Below are positions 18,462-26,891 of a stretch of 64,000 nucleotides of DNA, piece by piece. Both the position numbers and the translations under genes were made by a program. The notes beneath the pieces are model-generated. The model made no database searches and was not told the origin of the DNA. It worked only from the letters and a program-made list of their open reading frames with translations. Positions within the stretch are counted from its first letter, which is position 1. Each line of letters begins with the position of its first letter. This DNA is from Phytohabitans sp036906915 (lineage in GTDB: Bacteria > Actinomycetota > Actinomycetes > Mycobacteriales > Micromonosporaceae): positions 4,738-68,737 of the forward strand of contig NZ_JBAKHX010000040.1 of assembly GCF_036906915.1 (NCBI RefSeq), given 5' to 3'.

Positions 18462-18799
18462 GTGCTCATCAACCCCACGATCCGTGGCACCCGCCGGGAA
18501 CGGTTCATCGCCGTCGCCCGGGCCGGCGCTGATCTGGACCCTGACCAGGCACACCTGGCCCGGGTGATCGAGTACGACGTGCCCGACCGGGAAGGCAACG
18601 GCACCGGGAACTGATCGTGCTACTGACCACGATCGTCGACCCCGCCCAGGCCAGGGCAGATGACTCCGCCGCCTACCATGATTGTTGGGAAGAGGAAACG
18701 GCCAACGACCAACTCAAGACCCACCTACGCGGCCCCGGACGGATCCTGCGTTCGCGGGCCCGCCAAGTCGCCCTCATCAACGCACGGATCTGCGGATGA
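18462..18799 (+). pseudogene. IS4-type transposase C-terminal remnant
   Basis: Two frames together give the C-terminal third of a DDE transposase common in actinomycetes: RRERFIAVARAGADLDP, RVIEYDVPDREGNG, then a frame change and MLLTTIVDPAQARAD, WEEETANDQLKTHLRGPGR. The YREK-like signature is represented by the WEEE-ND-KTHLRGP segment. The N-terminal two thirds, both ends of the element and several bases are missing, so it is an inactive scar. Confidence 0.7.
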
Positions 18800-18820
18800 T
18801 AATGCGCGAATGGTGTTCGT

Positions 18821-19738
18821 CTACCGCCACCACCTGGTTTCGCGAATCGGACGCAGCGTGATGCCGAGCGTCTCCGTGAACCATCGGGCAAGTTGTGTCT
18901 CTATGACGAGGTGTTCGCTGGCCGCGTGCGAGACCCCGACGAGCGTCATGTTCGTGGAAGCCGCGAACCTTTCTACCTCCGCGAACTTTCGGCGGCCATA
19001 GTCGCCTTCAATTCGTACATGCAGTTCGCCGGTCAAATAGGCCTGCGCACCGAGCTTTTCCGCAGCGGCCATCTGATCCACGTGGTCACCGATGCCACCG
19101 ACGACTGCGATGCGGGCTACGTCTTCTCGCAGTGCACCCTTCACCTCTACGGTGTCCACGCCGAAGAGGTCGCGTGCCCGGTGCACGAGCATGTCACTCG
19201 TCGTCGGCGCGACATCGGCGATGTGCCCGGCGAAGCCATCGCCGTAGGGCCAGAAGTGAGCTATGACGGTGCCACCTAACGCCTCGACGATGGCTGCGGC
19301 GGTCCCGACCTGCAACGAGATGTCCATCGGTGCGTGGCAGGAATACATCGACAGCTGCCGCGTGATGATCGCCTGCAGATGTGTTCCGGCGATCGGCACG
19401 AAACCCTCTGCCCAGGTGTCGTGCTCGGGCGAGCCGTTACGTATGTCGATGGGATGGTGAGTGACCAACAGATCACCGGGCTGAGCGACGGCCAGCCACT
19501 GTTCCAACACCTCCACCGATGGCAGGCTCGCGCCGTAGACGGCGCCAACCGAGGCACGACCACGGTGCATCAGGCCGTTGAACCGTTGCGCGAACTGTGG
19601 CTCCACGAACGCCCGCCAATCAACGCCGACCTCGTCGTACACCCGCGGGACATGCCGGCTCATCGCAATATCCGGGGCCGCCTCTTCGAGTTCGAAGAGC
19701 CTGTCCAGGGCCGTGGTTATGTCATCAAGAGTCAGCAT
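18821..19738 (-). CDS. Nif3-like dinuclear metal centre protein
   Basis: A 305-residue protein of the NIF3/YbgI family from ATG 19738. Recognisable signatures are the N-terminal LTLDDITTALDRLF, the metal-binding LLVTHHPI (near residue 90), YSCHAPMDIS (near 135), GGIGDHVDQ and the C-terminal TGELHVRI and SHAASEHLVIE that complete the dimetal site. The family forms toroid hexamers. The function is not settled: hydrolase or GTP cyclohydrolase-like activity has been discussed. It stands alone, flanked by a transposase scar. The ATG has no ribosome binding site and a TATAGT box ends 6 bases upstream, so the mRNA may be leaderless. Confidence 0.85.
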   Translation of the reverse strand: MLTLDDITTALDRLFELEEAAPDIAMSRHVPRVYDEVGVDWRAFVEPQFAQRFNGLMHRGRASVGAVYGASLPSVEVLEQWLAVAQPGDLLVTHHPIDIRNGSPEHDTWAEGFVPIAGTHLQAIITRQLSMYSCHAPMDISLQVGTAAAIVEALGGTVIAHFWPYGDGFAGHIADVAPTTSDMLVHRARDLFGVDTVEVKGALREDVARIAVVGGIGDHVDQMAAAEKLGAQAYLTGELHVRIEGDYGRRKFAEVERFAASTNMTLVGVSHAASEHLVIETQLARWFTETLGITLRPIRETRWWR

Positions 19739-19744
19739 CGATGC

Positions 19745-19774
19745 ACTATAAGGGGTCGTCGATCGGCAAGTCAT
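19745..19774 (-). promoter_or_regulatory. Putative promoter of the Nif3-like gene
   Basis: On the minus strand, ATGACT (19769-19774) and TATAGT (19745-19750) are separated by 18 bases. The -10 box ends 6 bases before ATG 19738, which would place the transcription start at or beside the start codon. This arrangement fits the frequent leaderless genes of actinomycetes. Confidence 0.4.
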
Positions 19775-20349
19775 CCGTAATGCAAACGTCCCCACACTGG
19801 CGGCCACACAGTTTTCCCGGCCGGCGTGCTCGCCATCCTCACATGCCGCCGATAGCGGGACTCTAAAAATTCGGCTCTGGTGATAACTTCCCTGGACAGG
19901 AAGGCTTGTTTGACGAGACGGTCGCTTATGGCAGGTCCGCGAAGGTCGACACAGACCTTAGAAATCAGAGTCGCATAAGGGTAAAGATTCAACTTGCCGA
20001 ATTCATGCAGAGTCCCTACGATGCAAATTTGACGGCTTTCTGGGCTGAAATGCGCTTCCGATGAACTCGGCTGCGCTCCGGCCTAGTGCCATGCACGGCT
20101 CAGCGGCGTCCTCATTTGCGCGATCGCGCGCGCGTTTGGGTGACGTGCTGATGATGACCGAGTGTGTGAACTTTGCGTCCGGGTCTGATGCGATCGGGCG
20201 TTTGTTGCCGGCGGTCGTACCATTGCCAGGCATAGGGACGCCGACGCTGTAGGGGCCACCCTTGGCACCACGCGCGTCCAACAAAGCAACCAAAGGCATA
20301 CGCGCGCCCGCCACCGACGGTCCTGCGCCGTGCCTGCGAGCACAAACCG
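19775..20349. other. Intergenic stretch with lower-GC patch
   Basis: No assignable gene. About 19870-20045 is clearly poorer in GC than its surroundings. A minus-strand open frame through it (about 20043 down to 19771) reads ICIVGTLHEFGKLNLYPYA and later SREVITRAEFLESRYRRH, which looks protein-like but has no good start codon. It is probably a fragment of foreign origin. The remaining 20046-20349 holds only overlapping unsupported frames. Confidence 0.35.
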
Positions 20350-22680
20350 TCAATGCGCCAGCCGCGCTCGTACCTTTTCGGCGTCTGGATGGCGCACGTT
20401 GTCGAGCAGGGCGAGCGCCTCGCGCCAAGCCCCGTCCGCCGCCGCGGTATCGCCCAGGCACGAATGGGCGTCACCGAGGTCGGTGAGGATGAGGCCGGCG
20501 AGGTGGTCGTCGCCGGCCTGGCGGAAGCGGCCCAGCGCTTGGTGATAGCAGGTCAGCGCCTGGTGGTAGTCTCCGAGCCGGTGATGCGAGTAGCCGAGGC
20601 TGTGCCACGCGCTCGCCTGACAGATGGGGTCATCGACTTCGGCGGCGAGGGTCACCGCCCGCTCGCAGTGTGCGAGCGCGTCGGCGTACTCCCCCAGCAG
20701 CGCCTGATACCAGCCGACCGCGTTGAGCGCGCGGGCCTGTCCCGGCCGGTCTTCCATCTCGACGCAGATGCCGAGCGCGTGTCCCGCGTGGTCGCGCGCC
20801 GCATCCAGCCGGCCTTCTCGCTCGCTGAGCAGGGCAAGGCTCAGCCAGGTACGTCCCTCGGCGTGCCGGTCGCCGTGGCGCTGAGCGAGTTCGAGCGCCG
20901 CACCTAAATGCGTACGTGCCTGGCCGTTGTCTCCGAGCCTCAGGTACGCGCGGGCGAGATGCCGGTGTGCGCCGGCCTCTTTGAGGGGTTCGCCCAGCCG
21001 CCGGGCGGCCGTGAGTGCTGCTTGCTGGATGGAGGCCAGGTCATTCCAGTGGCCACGCCGGTCGAGGTAGTTGCCGAGCTTCTCGGCGAGATGCAAGGTG
21101 ATCGCGTCCTGGCCGTGGGCAACGGCGAGGTCGACGGCGCGCAGCAAGGCCGTGTGCTCGGCGGCGAACCAGGCTGAGGCGTCGTCACCGGGATCCCCGG
21201 CCACGACGCCTTGCGGCAGCACCTGGAGCGCGGGCTCGGCCGGGTATGCCGCGGCGTGGGCGGTATGCAGGTAGTGGTGGAGCAGGCGGCATGTTGCCGC
21301 CTCCCGCGCGTCGTCCGGCTCCGTGTCGCGTACCAGCTCGGCGGCGTACCAGTGGAAAAGGTCGTGTATGACGTAGCGGTCGGCGCCGTTACGGCTGAGC
21401 AGGTTGCCTTGCACCAGTTCGGCGAGCGCCGCACCGGCTTCGGTGACGCTCACCGTGGCGAGGCTCGCGGCGGCCGCGACCGAGATCGGCGTTCCGGGAT
21501 GCAGGCCGAGCAGCCGGAACAGGCGCGCCGCCGCCGCCGTGAGGGCGTGATAGGACCAGGAGAACACGGCCCGGGTGTCGCTTCGCGTGTCGTCGCCGGT
21601 CAGCGCGTCGAGGCGGGCTGCGCTCAGTTCCGCGGCGAGGGCTTGCAGCGGGGTGTGCGGGTTGGTTGCGGCCCGCGCCGCGGCCACGCCGAGTGCCAGT
21701 GGCAGGCCGGCGCAGAGTCCGACGATTGTGGCGGTCGCGGCGGGCTCGGCTTCGGCGCGGCCGTCGCCGATGCGCGTGGCGAACACGATGTGGGCGGCTG
21801 CGTGCGGCAGCGGGCCGAGCGTGATCGGGTGCGCGCCGTCGAGGGCCACCAAGCCGGTGAGCCGGTTGCGGCTGGTGACTACCACCGTGCACGTGGCCGT
21901 CGCGGGAAGCAGCGGGCGCACGTGGGCACTGTCGTAGGCGTTGTCGAGCAGGATCGACACCCGCCGTCCGGTCAGCACGCCGCGGTACAAGGCCGCAGCG
22001 GCGTCCTCACTCGCGGGTACCTGCGAGTCCGGCACACCGAGCGCGGACAGGAATGACCGCAGGGCATGCGTGGCCGTGACGGTGCGGCCGCTCGGGTCGA
22101 ATCCTCGAAGGTCCACATAGAGCTGCCCGTCCGGGTACAGGTCAGCGGTCCGGTGCGCCCAATGCGCAGCCAGCGTGGTCTTGCCGACGCCTGCGGCACC
22201 GTCGATCGCGGCGATCGCCACGACGCCCGCCGCCTTGGCGTCGTCGACCAGCCTGTCAAGGCGCGCCAGCTCCTCGGCGCGGTCGCTGAAGTGCCGGGGC
22301 GGGGGCGGGAGCTGGCGGAGCACCGGCCGGGCGGTGACGGGTGCTGCCGGGCGGCTGTTGCGCCGGTGCTCGTCGATCCGGTCCCGGGCGGTGGCCAGCG
22401 CGCCCTGCTCCGCTGAGGTGGCGCCGAGCAGGCGTACCAACGCGTCGAGGCGGTCGGTGGGGGCAAGCGTGTGCCCGGTGAAGTATTCGGCGACGGCCGT
22501 GGTGGACCATCCGGTACGCGAAGCGATCTGCCGGTAGGTCAGTTCGCGATCCCGGCGGTGCCGGGCGTGCCTGCGGCGCAGGGCGCGCAGAAGCGCCGCC
22601 ATCTGGCCGATCGTGACGGCTACCGCCGCCCTGTCCAGAAGCTGCTCCTCGGGGCCTTGTCCCATCGCCGCTCTCGCCAC
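20350..22680 (-). CDS. STAND-type ATPase regulator (HTH, NB-ARC, TPR)
   Basis: A 776-residue regulator. Residues about 40-75 form an Xre-like helix-turn-helix (ELTYRQIASRTGWSTTAVAEYF). Residues about 130-420 form an NB-ARC NTPase with Walker A GAAGVGKTT (161-169), Walker B-like VSILLDN, a sensor TSRNRL and GLPLAL. Residues about 440-520 are a winged-helix-like region (RLFRLLGLHPG, VIHDLFHWYA), and the C-terminal part from about 535 contains several TPR units (NAVGWYQALLGEYADAL, GYSHHRLGDYHQAL). Such proteins oligomerise on ligand binding and regulate specialised metabolism or act as sensors. GTG 22680 or ATG 22665 may be used. It is transcribed away from a secreted nuclease gene across about 150 bases. 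Confidence 0.85.
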   Translation of the reverse strand: MARAAMGQGPEEQLLDRAAVAVTIGQMAALLRALRRRHARHRRDRELTYRQIASRTGWSTTAVAEYFTGHTLAPTDRLDALVRLLGATSAEQGALATARDRIDEHRRNSRPAAPVTARPVLRQLPPPPRHFSDRAEELARLDRLVDDAKAAGVVAIAAIDGAAGVGKTTLAAHWAHRTADLYPDGQLYVDLRGFDPSGRTVTATHALRSFLSALGVPDSQVPASEDAAAALYRGVLTGRRVSILLDNAYDSAHVRPLLPATATCTVVVTSRNRLTGLVALDGAHPITLGPLPHAAAHIVFATRIGDGRAEAEPAATATIVGLCAGLPLALGVAAARAATNPHTPLQALAAELSAARLDALTGDDTRSDTRAVFSWSYHALTAAAARLFRLLGLHPGTPISVAAAASLATVSVTEAGAALAELVQGNLLSRNGADRYVIHDLFHWYAAELVRDTEPDDAREAATCRLLHHYLHTAHAAAYPAEPALQVLPQGVVAGDPGDDASAWFAAEHTALLRAVDLAVAHGQDAITLHLAEKLGNYLDRRGHWNDLASIQQAALTAARRLGEPLKEAGAHRHLARAYLRLGDNGQARTHLGAALELAQRHGDRHAEGRTWLSLALLSEREGRLDAARDHAGHALGICVEMEDRPGQARALNAVGWYQALLGEYADALAHCERAVTLAAEVDDPICQASAWHSLGYSHHRLGDYHQALTCYHQALGRFRQAGDDHLAGLILTDLGDAHSCLGDTAAADGAWREALALLDNVRHPDAEKVRARLAH

Positions 22681-22833
22681 AGACGCCAGTGCCGGCAGCC
22701 TACCCGGACGGCCGGTGGCGGTGAAAGGCGTTCGCCAGTGTTCGCGGATGTTCGCCGATCAACGGAGTACCGCGCCTACGGATGGTCATCCGGGCCACCA
22801 TGCCAGCGGGGATCCCTTTGTTTGGAGGTATCT

Positions 22834-24003
22834 ATGGATGTGTTGCCGGCAAGATGGCTCGCACGCGTGGGCATCGGGCTGCTGATGGCCGCAGGCACGG
22901 CCTTCGCCGTGAGCCCGGCGACCGCCGCGGCGGCGCCCGCAAACGTGGCGCCGGCGCCTGGTTGCACCACGTCGGGCGTGCCGGAGGGGTTGGTGGCCTG
23001 CGTCCGCCTGGGGCTGAGCGCGCCCGCCTCCGTGCGTACGACGGCCGCGACCGCGGCGATTCCGGAGGGATGCGGCAATGGCACCTGGGCCAACATGTCG
23101 CGCTTCGTGATGTGCAAGTCGAGCGGTGGCCTGTACCAGGTGATCGTGGCGCAGGGCGGCGAAGTCGTGGGCGAGATCGCCTTCAACTACTCCAGCATGG
23201 TGACGATGCAAGCCAGAGACCTGCGGTGGACGCAGTCCTTCGAGTACGCCCCGGTCCGTGCCTGGGGTGTGCTGGGCTCGCCGACGCTCTGGTCGGCACC
23301 CGATTGCATGTTCTACTGCAGCATCGTGGGTGGCAACCCGCCGACCGGCTGGGCGCTAAGCAACCACTCCGGTACGGCGACATTCACCTCGCCGCGGTTG
23401 CCCGGCCAGTACTGGGGTTCGAGGTCGGACTGGGGATTCTGGTTCGTCAACCCGGCGACGGTCAACCAGGTGTCCAACACGTTGTGGACCAACTACCCGG
23501 GTCACCGCTGCGACGACGTACTTCCGGGCGGCACCGCTGGCTGCGTCAACCAGGACTTCATCCCGACCCTCGAGGTCCCCGAAAGCCGCTATCCCCTGTA
23601 CGCCTTCCACATCAGAAATGCCATCAACACCACCAACCTGCCGTCGCAGCTGACCCGAACGACCAATAGCGCCACGATCGACGCCAACCGGAATATCTCC
23701 TGCCCCACAGGTACGAACTACCCGCGCCCGACCGGCTACACCTGCGACGAGTACCCCTTCGCCTCCACCACGCAGGGCGCCGCCGCCAATCCCGCCGGCT
23801 TCACCTTCAACTTCAACACCAAACGATTGGGAAAGCTCGTCTGCCAGGTGTCCTGGCTGACCGAACACCGCAGCACCACCAACCGCGGCTACAGCACGTG
23901 CATGATCCCCTCGGCGCAGAACAGCCTGGGCGGCTCCGACCTACAGTCGTTCTTCCTCGACAACCGAGTCATCGACCGGGATAACTTCAACGTGCGCGCC
24001 TAA
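22834..24003 (+). CDS. Secreted NucA/NucB-domain deoxyribonuclease
   Basis: A 389-residue exported protein. The signal peptide (residues 1 to about 32; RVGIGLLMAAGTAFAVSPATAAA) is followed by an N-terminal domain rich in Trp, Tyr and Asn with paired Cys (about 45-270). The C-terminal part (about 295-389) matches the NucA/NucB fold: CPTGTNYPR, CDEYPFASTTQGA with the acidic pair Asp305-Glu306 that is catalytic in NucB, then IPSAQNSLGGSDLQSFF. The start is fixed by GGAGG 6 bases before ATG 22834. The role is probably extracellular DNA degradation, with the long N-terminal domain giving targeting or inhibition. It ends in a strong palindromic terminator and shares its upstream region with the STAND regulator. 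Confidence 0.8.
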   Translation: MDVLPARWLARVGIGLLMAAGTAFAVSPATAAAAPANVAPAPGCTTSGVPEGLVACVRLGLSAPASVRTTAATAAIPEGCGNGTWANMSRFVMCKSSGGLYQVIVAQGGEVVGEIAFNYSSMVTMQARDLRWTQSFEYAPVRAWGVLGSPTLWSAPDCMFYCSIVGGNPPTGWALSNHSGTATFTSPRLPGQYWGSRSDWGFWFVNPATVNQVSNTLWTNYPGHRCDDVLPGGTAGCVNQDFIPTLEVPESRYPLYAFHIRNAINTTNLPSQLTRTTNSATIDANRNISCPTGTNYPRPTGYTCDEYPFASTTQGAAANPAGFTFNFNTKRLGKLVCQVSWLTEHRSTTNRGYSTCMIPSAQNSLGGSDLQSFFLDNRVIDRDNFNVRA

Positions 24004-24012
24004 TCGGCCATT

Positions 24013-24054
24013 GTCGTGGCGGTTGGTATCCGCGCGGATACCAACCGCCACGAC
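24013..24054 (+). terminator. 42-bp perfect palindrome, terminator
   Basis: Bases 24013-24054 are fully self-complementary (arms GTCGTGGCGGTTGGTATCC and complement, centre GCGC). It starts 10 bases after the stop of the nuclease gene. With at least 19 paired bases it is a very strong factor-independent terminator, although no long T run follows. Confidence 0.8.
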
Positions 24055-24186
24055 TTAGTTGACCTACCGTCGCGACCCTGCGGCAATCGCCGCGTTGCCA
24101 CTGCCGCCCTGCTGCAGGCAGGCATCATCCATCTGCCGTCGCGCGTACGCGGCGCCGCGTTGTACGGTCCGCGTCCGGAGGTGCGC

Positions 24187-24376
24187 AATGCCCGACGAGT
24201 TGCTGTTCACAGTCGACGGCACGACCGCCGGTCCGCGCGGAGCCGGTCACGCTGGCCGAGGCCGGGTTGCTGGAACGCAAGCATCTGCAGCAGTGGGTGA
24301 TCGACCACCCGGAGTTGATCGGAACGGCGTCAAGGTGGTCACGTTCGAGTACGGACGGTGGCCACCAGGAAACTGA
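24187..24376 (+). pseudogene. N-terminal fragment of an endonuclease-like protein
   Basis: The sequence begins MPDELLFTVDGTTAGPR at ATG 24187. It then has to be read in another frame (EPVTLAEAGLLERKHLQQWV, then IDHPELIG), and returns to the first frame for NGVKVVTFEYGRW. Two compensating single-base lesions (near 24237 and 24321) thus break one conserved stretch, which resembles the start of NucS/PD-(D/E)xK-type actinobacterial proteins. The catalytic part downstream is absent, because homology stops at about 24362 where the opposite-strand NUDIX remnant begins. Confidence 0.6.
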
Positions 24377-24884
24377 TACTGCCGTGCGGCCTGGTCGTGT
24401 AGCACGAGGTAGCAAGCCCCGACGCCACGCCGGCGTGTCTTGATAAGTACCTTGGCCACCTGCGTGCGACGGATTGAGGGCGCGTGCTGGTCGAGCGCAA
24501 GCCGCCGTTGTTCAACAAGGTAAGGAACTGAGCTCCAACCAGGAAATCCTGGTTGCCGTACGGCGGATCTACGGTGCGCGCCCGTGCCCAGTTGTCCAGC
24601 ATGCTTCGGCCGCTCGCCAGATATTCGGCAAGACTGTGCAAGAACAAGGCACATGCCTGGGTGTCAGCCTTGACAAAAGAATCCGCGCCGGACGTACCGG
24701 GTGTCGTCCGCAACACACCGAAAACGGCAAGTAGGCGCACCATGACGACTGAAAGTTCATCCACGGCGTCTCGGCCGAACCCCGCAGCCTCGCACAACCG
24801 AGACACCGAAACCGGACTTTCCTCATCACTCGGTATCATGCGGATGAGGCGGATCAATGCGGCTTCGGTCTGCGCAGGAGTCAC
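24362..24884 (-). pseudogene. Truncated NUDIX hydrolase gene
   Basis: Frame one, from ATG 24884, encodes a helical N-terminal region (ALIRLIRMIPSDEESPVSV, AGFGRDAVDELSVVMVRL, YGNQDFLVGAQFLTLL). Near 24520 the frame shifts and continues as EQRRLALDQHAPSIRR, VAKVLIKTRRRGVGACYLVL and QAARQYQFPGG. The last segment is the beginning of a NUDIX domain, but it stops at the PGG where the NUDIX box should follow. A deletion has joined this stub to the oppositely oriented endonuclease-like fragment. No function remains. Confidence 0.6.
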
Positions 24885-25187
24885 CTACTGTTCCAATCTT
24901 GACGCTAGCCGCCCCGCGTGATCGAACAGGGGACGGGCGCCCGAGTCGAGGGGGCACGGCGAGCACGGTAACGGACGGTACGGATCATTTGGGGGCGGGC
25001 CGCAACGTTCGGAGGCGAACTGTCAGAACCCAGCCAGTTTGCCAGTGATACCCAGCCAACGGACTCCAGAAGACTTCCGTGCAGGGCCGCGCCGCCGGGC
25101 AACAGGCAGTGCCGGCCGGTGTCAGGCGCTACCGGAAGCTACAGATCACCCATCGATCACCCAAGCGTTCACAGCGGACATGAAAGA
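24885..25187. other. Intergenic region without recognised features
   Basis: No gene or motif that I can support. Frames here are short and lack ribosome binding sites. It separates the NUDIX remnant from the tRNA-Lys terminator. Confidence 0.4.
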
Positions 25188-25222
25188 GACTCCGATCTGG
25201 CAAGAAACGCCAGGTCGGAGTC
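25188..25222 (-). terminator. Terminator downstream of tRNA-Lys
   Basis: GACTCCGATCTGGC (25188-25201) pairs with 25209-25222 with a single G-U pair and a 7-base loop. Read on the minus strand it follows the 3' end of tRNA-Lys by 11 bases and is trailed by TCTCTTTC, so it looks like a genuine factor-independent terminator for the tRNA transcript. Confidence 0.75.
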
Positions 25223-25233
25223 TTGATCAAATG

Positions 25234-25306
25234 TGCGCCGCCAGGGACTCGAACCCCGAACCCGCGGATTAAGAGTCCGCTGCTCTGCCAGTTGAGCTAG
25301 CGGCGC
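25234..25306 (-). tRNA. tRNA-Lys (CTT)
   Basis: The minus strand folds into a full cloverleaf. The acceptor GCGCCGC pairs with GCGGCGC, the discriminator is A, and the D-arm contains AGCTCAACTGGCAGAGC. The anticodon loop CTCTTAA gives anticodon CTT, and the T-arm is CGGGGTTCGAGTCCCTG-like. CCA is not encoded. A terminator follows. Confidence 0.95.
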
Positions 25307-25546
25307 TCGCTGACAACGGCAGCAACCTTAACACGCCCCCGCCGCCACCTTCCAACCGGTTCGATCAGCCACGCCGAGCCGAGCGGCCGACGCGACACAC
25401 GGGTTGATCTGGCAGGCTGCACGACTGGCCACGAGCGCTTCCCGGCATGGTGCACCATAAAGCGCAGGACGCCGTGCCACGTAACGCAACCTGCGGCAGG
25501 GCAGCCGCGTCTTATATACGGCAGTGGCAGAGTGAACGGGGATGGG

Positions 25547-26785
25547 ATGAGCGGGCGCGTGCGTCGGAGAGCAGCGGCTGTCGCCGCCGTCGTGGTGGCG
25601 TCGCTGGCGCTCGCCGCCTGTGGCGATGGCGGTACGCCGCAGTTTGTCAGTGGCTCGGCGACGCCCGGTGCCACGCCTACGGCGTCCGGGAGCGCCGCGC
25701 CTGCCGACACCGGTTCTGCTGCGTTGAGCATCACGCCGGCGACGAACACCAAGAACGTGCCGGTCAGCGCCGAGATCGGCGTCAAGCTGACGGGCGGTCA
25801 GGTGGGTTCGGTCACATTGGTTGAGCAGGGTGGCAAGGCGGTCAGCGGGAAGATGCGGGAGGACGGCACCTCGTGGGTGCCGAGCAGCCCGCTCAAGTGG
25901 GGCAAGACCTACACCGCGACCGTGACGGCCACCGGTGGCGGCGGCGACACGACGCAGACGACGACGTTCACCACGATGGCGAAGCCGTCGAAGAAGACCG
26001 GCACCGGCCTGTACCTTTTCGACGACCGGACGTATGGCGTGGCCATGCCGGTGGTGGTGGAGTTCCACCCGGGCATCGCGGCGAAGGACCGGGCGGCCGT
26101 CGAGAAGCGGATGTTCGTGAGCACCAGCCCGTCGCAGCCGGGCGTGTGGCACTGGGTGTCGAGCGGCACGCAGGCGTTCTACCGGTCGAAGGAGTACTGG
26201 CAGCCGGGTACGACGCTGACGGTGCGGATCGCGCTGGGCGGGCTCCCGACGGGCCAGGGCCGGTACGGCGACCAGGACCGGAAGGCGACTGCCAAGATCG
26301 GCGACCGCGTCGAGATGAAGGTCGACAACAAGACGAAGAATATGACGGTGCTGAAGGACGGCAAGGTCATCAAGACGCTGCTGGTGAGCCTCGGCAAGAA
26401 GAGCACTCCGTCGGCGAGCGGCACGATGGTGGTGATGGAGAAGAAGGACAAGACCGTCTTCGACACCAGGGACGACCCGGACCCGGAAAACCGGTACCGG
26501 GTGGACATCGAGTTCGCGCAGCGGTTGACCTGGAGCGGCCAGTACATCCACGCGGCGCCGTGGTCGACGGCAGACCAGGGTCGGCGAAATGTGTCACACG
26601 GGTGTCTGAACCTCTCCACAAGTAGCGCTCAGTGGCTGTTCGGCCAGACCAAGATCGGTGACCCGGTCACCGTGGTCGGCACCGAGGAGAAGCTGGCCAA
26701 CGGTGACGGTTGGACCGCCTGGAACCTGTCCTGGAAGCAGTTCATCAAGGGCAGCGCCCTGCCAATTCCGGACAATCTGCAATAA
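25547..26785 (+). CDS. L,D-transpeptidase lipoprotein, copy 1
   Basis: A 412-residue cell-wall enzyme that forms 3-3 cross-links or anchors between meso-diaminopimelate residues of peptidoglycan. The lipoprotein signal ends SLALAAC; a Thr/Ala/Gly linker follows, then two Ig-like domains (about 60-160 and 160-270) and the YkuD catalytic domain (about 270-390) with the motif HAAPW and NVSHGCLNLS (catalytic Cys near residue 353). C-terminal WNLSW-containing residues complete the mycobacterial-type fold. ATG 25547 has a GGGGATGGG stretch upstream. It is followed after 106 bases by a close paralogue. This enzyme class is poorly inhibited by penicillins but is inhibited by carbapenems. Confidence 0.93.
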   Translation: MSGRVRRRAAAVAAVVVASLALAACGDGGTPQFVSGSATPGATPTASGSAAPADTGSAALSITPATNTKNVPVSAEIGVKLTGGQVGSVTLVEQGGKAVSGKMREDGTSWVPSSPLKWGKTYTATVTATGGGGDTTQTTTFTTMAKPSKKTGTGLYLFDDRTYGVAMPVVVEFHPGIAAKDRAAVEKRMFVSTSPSQPGVWHWVSSGTQAFYRSKEYWQPGTTLTVRIALGGLPTGQGRYGDQDRKATAKIGDRVEMKVDNKTKNMTVLKDGKVIKTLLVSLGKKSTPSASGTMVVMEKKDKTVFDTRDDPDPENRYRVDIEFAQRLTWSGQYIHAAPWSTADQGRRNVSHGCLNLSTSSAQWLFGQTKIGDPVTVVGTEEKLANGDGWTAWNLSWKQFIKGSALPIPDNLQ

Positions 26786-26891
26786 AAGGGTAGAGCAAGC
26801 AGGATCACAGGCTCGGCACGAAGCCGTGAGGTGTGGTCGCGCGTCTCTAGGGCACGATTGATTGTCGGGCCCGTGGAGGTGAGAGGCGATC

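Noticed and set aside
20003..20461. 152-codon minus-strand frame overlapping the STAND gene end
   Set aside because: Overlaps a well-supported gene for about 110 bases and has Arg/Gly/Ala-rich composition of a shadow frame.
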